Source of the DNA: JBFHNV01 sp965365655
GTDB lineage: Bacteria; Pseudomonadota; Gammaproteobacteria; HK1
Length of the DNA stretch: 10,361 nt
Assembly: GCA_965365655.1 (NCBI GenBank)
Contig: CBDUCN010000184.1
Coordinates: 1 to 10,361, forward strand
Direction: 5' to 3'
Positions 5,499 to 10,361 of the stretch are shown in pieces. Both the position numbers and the translations under genes were made by a program. Positions within the stretch are counted from its first letter, which is position 1, and each line of letters opens with the position of its first letter. Under the pieces are notes generated by a model. That model saw only the letters and a list, made by a program, of their open reading frames with translations. It was not told the DNA's origin and did not search any database.

Positions 5499-6830
5499 TC
5501 AGGCCGCGGCCTCGATCGCGGCGTCCACCGCGCCGGCGAGGCGCTCGGCGATCTCCGCGACGTGCCCCTCGTCGATGATGAACGGCGGCGCGAGCAGCAC
5601 GTGGTCGCCGGCCGCGCCGTCCACCGTGCCGCCCATCGGATAGCACATCAGGCCACGCGACATCGCCTCGCGCTTGATGTGGGCGTTGAGCTTCATCGCC
5701 GGATCGAAGGGCTGCTTGCTCGCGCGGTCGGCCACCAGCTCCAGGCCCCGGAACAGTCCGCGCCCGCGGATGTCGCCGACGTGGGGATGATTCCCGAAGC
5801 GATCCAGCAACGCCTCCTCCAGTCGATCGCCCATCGCGTTGACGTTCGCCAGCAGGCCTTCCTCCTCGATCACCTTCTGCACCTCCAGCGCGCACGCGCA
5901 GGCCGTCGGATGACCCATGTAGGTATGGCCGTGCTGGAAGTACCCGGAGCCGTCGCGGATCGCGTCGTAGATGGCCGCGCTCAGCAGCATCGCGCCGATG
6001 GGCTGGTAGCCCGCGCCCAGGCCCTTCGCGATGGCGACGATGTCCGGCTGCACGTCCTCCTGCTCGTACGCGAACAGGCTGCCCGTGCGCCCCATGCCGC
6101 ACATCACCTCGTCGAGGATGAGCAGCATGCCGTGGCGGTCGCACACCTCGCGAATACGCCGGAAGTAGCCGGGGACCGGCACCAGCGCGCCGGCGGTGGC
6201 GCCCACCACCGGCTCGGCGACGAATGCGATCACGTTCTGCGGTCCCACCCGGCGCACCGTCTCGTCGAGCTCGTCCGCGAGCCGTGTCGCGTACGCGTCG
6301 TCGCTCTCGCCGTCGCGCTGCTCGCGGTAGGGGTAGCAGGCCGACACGTGGTGCGCCTCGGCGAGCAGCGGGTCGAACGGCGCGCGGCGCCAGAAGTTCC
6401 CGCCCACCGAGAGCGCACCCAGGGTGTTGCCGTGGTAGCTCTGACGGCGCGCGATGAAGCGGGTGCGCGACGGCTCGCCGCGCTCGAGGAAGTACTGGCG
6501 CGCGAGCTTGAGCGCGGCCTCCATGGCCTCCGAGCCGCCGGACACGAAGTACACGTAGTCGAGCGGCCCTGGCGCGGACGCGGCGAGCCGGTCGGCGAGC
6601 CGTTCGGCGGCCTCGCTCGTGAAGAAGCCGGTGTGCGCGTACGCGAGCTTGTCCACCTGCTCCTTGATCGCCCGGATCACGCGCGGATGGCTGTGACCGA
6701 GGCACGACACCGCGGCGCCGCCGGACGCGTCGAGGTAGCGCCGGCCCTCGGAATCGATGACGTAGGGGCCGTCCCCGCCTGCCGCGACGGGCAGCGCGCC
6801 CTTCGTGTGCCGATGCAGAATGTGGGTCAT
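5499..6830 (-). CDS. Class III PLP-dependent aminotransferase (aspartate aminotransferase family protein)
   Basis: This 443-residue protein has the full set of class III (omega-type) aminotransferase motifs. YVIDSEGRRYLDASGGAAVS is at the N-terminus, followed by VSGGSEAMEAALKLARQYF for the cofactor phosphate and SYHGNTLGA. LILDEVMCGMGRTG contains Asp240, which pairs with the pyridine nitrogen. AIAKGLGAGYQPIGAM contains Lys269, the expected Schiff-base lysine. HGHTYMGHPTACACALEV and RGRGLFRGLEL follow. It should move an amino group between an amino acid or amine and a keto acid in the cytoplasm; the exact substrate cannot be told, and class III enzymes are often mis-named. The ATG at 6830 follows GAGGAG (6838-6843) by 7 bases, an excellent site. 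The frame stays open upstream to 7178, but that extension is not protein-like. It is divergent from the TRAP genes, which hints that it may act on the imported solute. Confidence 0.9.
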   Translation of the reverse strand: MTHILHRHTKGALPVAAGGDGPYVIDSEGRRYLDASGGAAVSCLGHSHPRVIRAIKEQVDKLAYAHTGFFTSEAAERLADRLAASAPGPLDYVYFVSGGSEAMEAALKLARQYFLERGEPSRTRFIARRQSYHGNTLGALSVGGNFWRRAPFDPLLAEAHHVSACYPYREQRDGESDDAYATRLADELDETVRRVGPQNVIAFVAEPVVGATAGALVPVPGYFRRIREVCDRHGMLLILDEVMCGMGRTGSLFAYEQEDVQPDIVAIAKGLGAGYQPIGAMLLSAAIYDAIRDGSGYFQHGHTYMGHPTACACALEVQKVIEEEGLLANVNAMGDRLEEALLDRFGNHPHVGDIRGRGLFRGLELVADRASKQPFDPAMKLNAHIKREAMSRGLMCYPMGGTVDGAAGDHVLLAPPFIIDEGHVAEIAERLAGAVDAAIEAAA

Positions 6831-6904
6831 GGCGGTGCTCCTCGCGGCTGGGTGCGTGTGCCCGCGCGGCGCACGCGCCTTTCGAGACACACCGCGCAAG
6901 TCTA

Positions 6905-6939
6905 GCCCCCGGCGCGTATCGACGTCGCGCCCCGGGGGC
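6905..6939 (-). promoter_or_regulatory. GC-rich stem in the aminotransferase leader
   Basis: GCCCCCGGCGCG at 6905-6916 pairs with 6926-6939 to give about 12 base pairs with a 2-base bulge and a 9-base loop (6917-6925). The right arm can alternatively fold on itself (6927-6933 with 6935-6941), so two folds compete. In the leader of the minus-strand message it would lie between the terminator-like hairpin and the ribosome site. Confidence 0.4.
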
Positions 6940-6972
6940 GCCACGAAGGCTGATGAGGATACCGAAACACCG

Positions 6973-6992
6973 AAAAACCCGCCGCGGCGGGT
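6973..6992 (-). terminator. Terminator-like hairpin within the aminotransferase leader
   Basis: Positions 6977-6992 are a perfect 16-base palindrome, ACCCGCCGCGGCGGGT. Read on the minus strand it is followed by a run of T (five Ts at 6977-6973, the first within the stem), the form of a rho-independent terminator. No gene on the minus strand ends upstream of it; the neighbouring gene is on the opposite strand. It therefore lies inside the leader of the aminotransferase, just after the candidate promoter at 7016-7044, where it could act as an attenuator. The T-run is short, so termination may be partial. Confidence 0.5.
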
Positions 6993-7015
6993 GGCGTCGC
7001 TGCGATTTCCCGAAA

Positions 7016-7044
7016 ATTGTAAAAGGCCCGTACTTGGATGAGAA
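7016..7044 (-). promoter_or_regulatory. Candidate promoter for the aminotransferase-oxygenase unit
   Basis: On the minus strand TTCTCA (7039-7044) and TACAAT (7016-7021) are spaced by 17 bases, matching four and five of six consensus positions. A start near 7009 would give a leader of about 180 bases that contains both hairpins. This is the best sigma-70-like match in the window. Confidence 0.4.
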
Positions 7045-7045
7045 T
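7017..7045 (+). promoter_or_regulatory. Candidate promoter for the TRAP operon, overlapping the minus-strand promoter
   Basis: On the plus strand TTGTAA (7017-7022) and GAGAAT (7040-7045) are spaced by 17 bases, each matching four of six consensus positions. It uses almost exactly the same bases as the minus-strand candidate, so only one polymerase could occupy the site. A start near 7052 would leave a leader of about 150 bases. It is weaker than the minus-strand match. Confidence 0.3.
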
Positions 7046-7204
7046 CGGTCCCATCGGGCACGCTGGCCGCGGTCGTGACGCACGTCGTCGCGGCGGCGGC
7101 GGTGGCCGCGGGACGCGTGAAACAGGCGCGTTCCGCCGCACGCCTCGCCGTTGCCGGCGCGGCCCGTTCAAGAACCAAATCAGAACGCCCAGGTGGAGGA
7201 AACC

Positions 7205-8170
7205 ATGCGCAAGACCATCATCGGCCTCGGAGCCGCCCTGCTCAGCGTCGCGGTAGCGGCACCCCCGGCAGCGGCCGAGACCTTCGTCACCATCGGAACC
7301 GGCGGACAGACCGGCGTGTACTACGTCGTGGGCCAGTCCATCTGCAAGCTGGTCAACCGCGGCACCAAGGACCACGGCATCAAGTGCACGGCGCCGTCCA
7401 CCGGCGGCTCGGTCGCCAACCTGAATGCGATCAAGGCCGGCGAGCAGGACATGGGCGTCGCCCAGTCCGACTGGCAGTACCACGCGTACAACGGCACCGC
7501 GAAGTTCGAGGACCAGGGCGCGAACAAGGACCTGCGCTCGGTGTTCTCGGTGCACCCCGAGCCGTTCACCGTGATCGCGCGCACCGACAGCGGCATCAAG
7601 ACCTTCGACGACCTGAAGGGCAAGCGCGTGAACGTGGGCAACCCGGGCTCCGGGCAGCGCGGCACCCTGGAGGTGCTGATGAAGGAGAAGGGCTGGACGA
7701 TGGACGACTTCAAGCTCGCGTCCGAGCTGAAGTCCGCCGAGCAGGCGCAGGCGCTTTGCGACAACAAGGTCGACGCCATCGTGTTCACCGTCGGCCACCC
7801 GAACGGCTCCATCCAGGAGGCGACCACCTCCTGCGACGCCATCATCGTGCCGGTGACCGGCCCCGAGGTGGACAAGCTGGTCGCGGACAACCCGTTCTAT
7901 GCCAAGGCCACGATCCCCGGCGGCATGTACAAGGGTACGGACAGCGATGCGCAGACCTTCGGCGTGAAGGCGACCTTCGTGTCCTCGACGAAGGCGCCCG
8001 AGGCGACCATCTACCAGGTGGTGTCGGCGGTGTTCGACAACTTCGACCGCTTCAAGCGGCTGCATCCGGCGTTCGCGAACCTCGATCCGAAGGACATGAT
8101 CAAGGACGGCAACTCCGCGCCGTTGCACGACGGCGCCGCGAAGTACTTCAAGGAAAAGGGCATGATGTGA
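7205..8170 (+). CDS. TAXI family TRAP transporter solute-binding protein
   Basis: This 321-residue protein has a Sec signal peptide of about 24 residues (MRKTIIGLGAALLSVAVAAP, cleavage near AAA/E) and so acts in the periplasm. The mature start, TFVTIGTGGQTGVYYVVGQS, and later STGGSVANLNAIKAGEQDMG and GKRVNVGNPGSGQRGT, are hallmarks of TAXI-type binding proteins (NMT1_3 family) that deliver solute to TRAP permeases. A characterised TAXI protein from Thermus binds glutamate/glutamine, but the ligand here cannot be read. Four cysteines lie in the mature part, and the pair in SICK and IKCT could form a disulfide. The ATG at 7205 follows GGAGG by 5 bases, a strong site. Length is normal for the family. 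The fused permease follows after 294 bases, and the aminotransferase is divergent. Confidence 0.95.
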   Translation: MRKTIIGLGAALLSVAVAAPPAAAETFVTIGTGGQTGVYYVVGQSICKLVNRGTKDHGIKCTAPSTGGSVANLNAIKAGEQDMGVAQSDWQYHAYNGTAKFEDQGANKDLRSVFSVHPEPFTVIARTDSGIKTFDDLKGKRVNVGNPGSGQRGTLEVLMKEKGWTMDDFKLASELKSAEQAQALCDNKVDAIVFTVGHPNGSIQEATTSCDAIIVPVTGPEVDKLVADNPFYAKATIPGGMYKGTDSDAQTFGVKATFVSSTKAPEATIYQVVSAVFDNFDRFKRLHPAFANLDPKDMIKDGNSAPLHDGAAKYFKEKGMM

Positions 8171-8177
8171 TGCCCGG

Positions 8178-8211
8178 CGAGCCCCGGCGGGCGTGTGCCC
8201 GCCGGGGCTCG
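8178..8211 (+). promoter_or_regulatory. Long intercistronic hairpin just after the TAXI gene, no U-tract
   Basis: Arms at 8178-8192 and 8197-8211 pair perfectly over 15 bases around a GTGT loop, starting 8 bases after the stop codon. The following bases (TGGTCATTG) contain no T-run, so it is not a classic terminator. Such hairpins between binding-protein and permease genes are known to protect the upstream message from 3' decay, so that binding protein exceeds permease. That role here is inference. Confidence 0.7.
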
Positions 8212-8261
8212 TGGTCATTGCCCGGCACACCGAGCCGCCGCTCGTGAACACCTGCCGCAAC

Positions 8262-8345
8262 GCGGGCACGCCCGCAGCACGACACGACCCGCATCGTGTG
8301 GACGTGCGCCTCCCCCGATTCGAGCGAGGGGTACGCCCGTACCCC
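8262..8345 (+). promoter_or_regulatory. Cluster of further dyads in the TRAP intercistronic gap
   Basis: Three more inverted repeats follow the long hairpin: GCGGGC/GCCCGC at 8262-8275, ACACGA-N6-TCGTGT at 8282-8299, and the 18-base near-palindrome GGGGTACGCCCGTACCCC at 8328-8345 (8-base arms, 2-base centre). They may be RNA structure or, for the last, an operator for an internal promoter driving the permease. No clear promoter hexamers accompany them. The rest of the gap up to 8464 holds nothing else recognisable. Confidence 0.4.
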
Positions 8346-8464
8346 GTTCCCGACGCCCGCGGCGACCTTGCCGGCGTTCGAACGAAACGCGAACTCCGTG
8401 TGCCACGACTCGCGGCGCTGCTGCGTGCGCGCCGCGCCACCGTTTCCCGAGAGAGCCAGACACC

Positions 8465-10361
8465 ATGAGCACAGAAAGCAACGCGCCCGCTGCGCCCGAC
8501 GACGACCACCTGCAGCAGATGGTGGCGGACGCTGACACCGGCGGCCGTGCGCCCACCGGCCTGTCACGGCGCATCCTGCTGGGCGTCGCGCTGTTCTGGT
8601 CGCTGTTCCAGGTGTGGATCGCGTCGCCGCTGCCGTTCCTGGACTGGCCGGTGGTGGGCAGCTTCGGGGTGTTCAACGATACCGAGGCGCGCTCCATACA
8701 CCTCGCGCTCGCGGTGTTCCTGGCCTTCCTCGGCTATCCCGCGCTGAAGCGTTCCCCGCGGCACCACATCCCGATCCAGGACTGGGTGTTCGCCGTCGCC
8801 GGGGCCTTCTGCGCCGCGTACATCTTCATCTTCTACCAGCAGATCTCGCAGCGCCCCGGCGCACCGAACATGCAGGACATCGTCGTCGCGTGCTTCGGCA
8901 TGGTGCTGCTGCTCGAGGCGACCCGGCGCGCGCTCGGTCCGCCGCTGATGGTGATTGCCGCGATCTTCCTCGTCTACACCTTCGCCGGGCCGTACATGCC
9001 CAGCCTGATCGCGCACAAGGGCGCGTCACTGCCGTCCGTGGTGAACCACCAGTGGATCACCACCGAAGGCGTGTTCGGCATCGCGCTAGGCGTGTCCACC
9101 AGCTTCGTGTTCCTGTTCGTGCTCTTCGGCGCGCTGCTCGACAAGGCCGGTGCGGGCAACTACTTCATCAAGGTCGCCTTCTCGCTGCTCGGCCACTACC
9201 GCGGCGGTCCGGCCAAGGCCGCCGTGGTGTCGTCGGGCCTCACCGGTCTCATCTCGGGCTCGTCCATCGCGAACGTGGTGACCACCGGCACCTTCACCAT
9301 CCCGATGATGAAGCGCGTGGGCTTCACGTCGGAGATGGCCGGTGCGGTCGAGGTGTCGTCGTCCGTGAACGGCCAGATCATGCCGCCCGTGATGGGCGCC
9401 GCCGCGTTCCTGATGGTCGAGTACGTGGGCATCCCGTACACCCAGGTGATCAAGCACGCGTTCCTGCCGGCGCTGATCTCCTACATCGCACTCATCTACA
9501 TCGTCCACCTCGAGGCGGTGAAGGCCGACATGCAGGGGCTTCCGCGTCCGGGCGTCCCGAAGCCGTGGGTGCAGAAGATCATGGGGATGCTGCTCGGCTT
9601 CATCTTCATGGCCGGCCTGTCGGCGGCGGTGTACTACGGCATCGGCTGGATGAAGCCGGCCTTCGGCGACGCCGCCACCTGGATCATCTCCGCGCTGGTC
9701 GGCGTCGTGTACGTCGGGCTCGTGTGGTACGGCTCGCGTTACCCGGACCTGCCGCTGGACGACCCCAACTCGCCGGTGCTGTCGCTGCCGGAGGTTGGGC
9801 CCACCGTGAAGACGGGGCTGCACTACCTGCTGCCGGTGATCGTGCTGGTGTGGTGCCTGATGGTGGAGCAGCTCTCGCCGGGCCTGTCCGCGTTCTGGGC
9901 GACGGTGCTGATGATGGCCATCCTGGTCACCCAGCGGCCTCTGACGGCGACCTTCCGGGGCGAGTCGGCGATCGGCAGCGAGGTGAAGCGCGGCTTCGAC
10001 GAGCTGTTCGACGGGCTGATCAGCGGCGCTCGCAACATGATCGGCATCGGCATCGCGACCGCCACCGCGGGCGTGATCGTGGGCTCCGTGTCGCAGACCG
10101 GCGTGGGCCTCGTGCTCGCGGATCTGGTCGAGGTGCTGTCGCTGGGCAACATCATGCTGATGCTCGTCCTGACCGCGGTGCTTTCCCTGATCCTGGGCAT
10201 GGGGCTGCCGACGACCGCGAACTACATCGTGGTGTCGTCGCTGATGGCGCCGGTGGTGGTCACGCTGGGCGAGCAGTCCGGGCTCATCGTGCCGCTGATC
10301 GCGGTTCACCTGTTCGTGTTCTACTTCGGCATCATGGCGGACGTGACCCCTCCGGTCGGGC
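8465..10361 (+). CDS. TRAP transporter fused (4TM/12TM) permease, C-terminus beyond window
   Basis: The frame from ATG 8465 stays open to the window end, giving 632 codons. After a hydrophilic N-terminus of about 36 residues come hydrophobic helices of the small DctQ-like part, including RILLGVALFWSLFQVWIASP and IQDWVFAVAGAFCAAYIFIF. The large DctM-like part has the signatures GLISGSSIANVVTTGTF (around residue 264) and LGMGLPTTANYIVVSS (from 577), followed by HLFVFYFGIMADVTPPVG. This is the inner-membrane unit of TAXI-type TRAP systems, in which the two permease subunits are one chain and ion gradients drive uptake. A weak purine-rich GAGAGAG at 8449-8455 precedes the start by 9 bases, which together with the structured gap suggests lower expression than the binding protein. 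Family members are usually about 640-880 aa, so part of the C-terminus is missing here. Confidence 0.94.
   Translation, partial: MSTESNAPAAPDDDHLQQMVADADTGGRAPTGLSRRILLGVALFWSLFQVWIASPLPFLDWPVVGSFGVFNDTEARSIHLALAVFLAFLGYPALKRSPRHHIPIQDWVFAVAGAFCAAYIFIFYQQISQRPGAPNMQDIVVACFGMVLLLEATRRALGPPLMVIAAIFLVYTFAGPYMPSLIAHKGASLPSVVNHQWITTEGVFGIALGVSTSFVFLFVLFGALLDKAGAGNYFIKVAFSLLGHYRGGPAKAAVVSSGLTGLISGSSIANVVTTGTFTIPMMKRVGFTSEMAGAVEVSSSVNGQIMPPVMGAAAFLMVEYVGIPYTQVIKHAFLPALISYIALIYIVHLEAVKADMQGLPRPGVPKPWVQKIMGMLLGFIFMAGLSAAVYYGIGWMKPAFGDAATWIISALVGVVYVGLVWYGSRYPDLPLDDPNSPVLSLPEVGPTVKTGLHYLLPVIVLVWCLMVEQLSPGLSAFWATVLMMAILVTQRPLTATFRGESAIGSEVKRGFDELFDGLISGARNMIGIGIATATAGVIVGSVSQTGVGLVLADLVEVLSLGNIMLMLVLTAVLSLILGMGLPTTANYIVVSSLMAPVVVTLGEQSGLIVPLIAVHLFVFYFGIMADVTPPVG

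Larger units (their letters stand above)
6831..7204. other. Divergent control region between aminotransferase and TRAP binding protein
   Basis: This 374-base gap contains no convincing gene. The side next to the aminotransferase holds two strong hairpins (6905-6939 and 6973-6992). The AT-richest patch, about 7005-7045, holds overlapping promoter-like elements on both strands. The side next to the TRAP gene is GC-rich, with GCG-repeat runs and no ribosome site until GGAGG at 7195-7199. No small ORF with a ribosome site was found. Confidence 0.6.

Noticed and set aside
4842..6905. Plus-strand ORF of 687 codons
   Set aside because: It runs antisense through the oxygenase and aminotransferase and is His/Arg/Val-rich shadow sequence without motifs.
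8178..8211. Rho-independent terminator after the TAXI gene
   Set aside because: The stem is strong, but no T-run follows on either strand, so it is recorded as an intercistronic hairpin instead.
8193..8468. Plus-strand ORF of 91 codons between the TAXI and permease genes
   Set aside because: It begins inside the loop of the long hairpin, lacks a ribosome site and has no family resemblance. Its stop overlapping the permease ATG is expected by chance fairly often.
9086..10309. Minus-strand ORF of 407 codons opposite the permease
   Set aside because: It is a His/Arg/Asp-rich antisense shadow of the TRAP permease with no protein family features.

Overview
The window is very GC-rich DNA from a Gram-negative proteobacterium, shown by an outer-membrane porin with a signal peptide, a periplasmic TAXI-type TRAP binding protein and a fused TRAP permease. 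The porin style and the TRAP system suggest a marine or halophilic gammaproteobacterium. That placement is a guess from general resemblance. No RNA genes, CRISPR arrays, insertion sequences or phage genes were seen.

Layout. (1) Positions 1-655, minus strand: the N-terminal 218 residues of a porin, followed upstream by a relatively AT-rich 490-base non-coding region with hairpins, a candidate promoter and a dyad. (2) Positions 1146-4742, plus strand: two tandem paralogous TPR-sulfotransferases (577 and 556 aa). Each is best started at a GTG that sits in a GTGA overlap with a small Arg/Ala-rich ORF (26 and 39 codons), which suggests translational coupling through the whole cluster. (3) Positions 4755-5426, minus strand: a putative 2OG-Fe(II) oxygenase that meets the second sulfotransferase tail to tail with only 12 bases between stop codons. 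(4) Positions 5499-6830, minus strand: a class III PLP-dependent aminotransferase, 72 bases upstream of the oxygenase and possibly co-transcribed with it. (5) Positions 6831-7204: a divergent control region with overlapping candidate promoters on the two strands and a terminator-like hairpin in the aminotransferase leader. (6) Positions 7205-10361, plus strand: a TAXI solute-binding protein, a 15-bp intercistronic hairpin without a U-tract, and a TRAP fused permease that runs off the window end.

How they may work together. The TRAP pair forms one transporter, and the divergently placed aminotransferase suggests that its substrate may be an amino or keto acid (inference). The two sulfotransferases keep the recognisable PAPS-binding and catalytic residues. 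Together with the oxygenase they could form a hydroxylation/sulfation module acting on an unknown peptide, glycan or small molecule. The most unusual points are the repeated mini-ORF/GTGA architecture of the duplicated sulfotransferases, the attenuator-like aminotransferase leader, and the structured gap in the TRAP operon.
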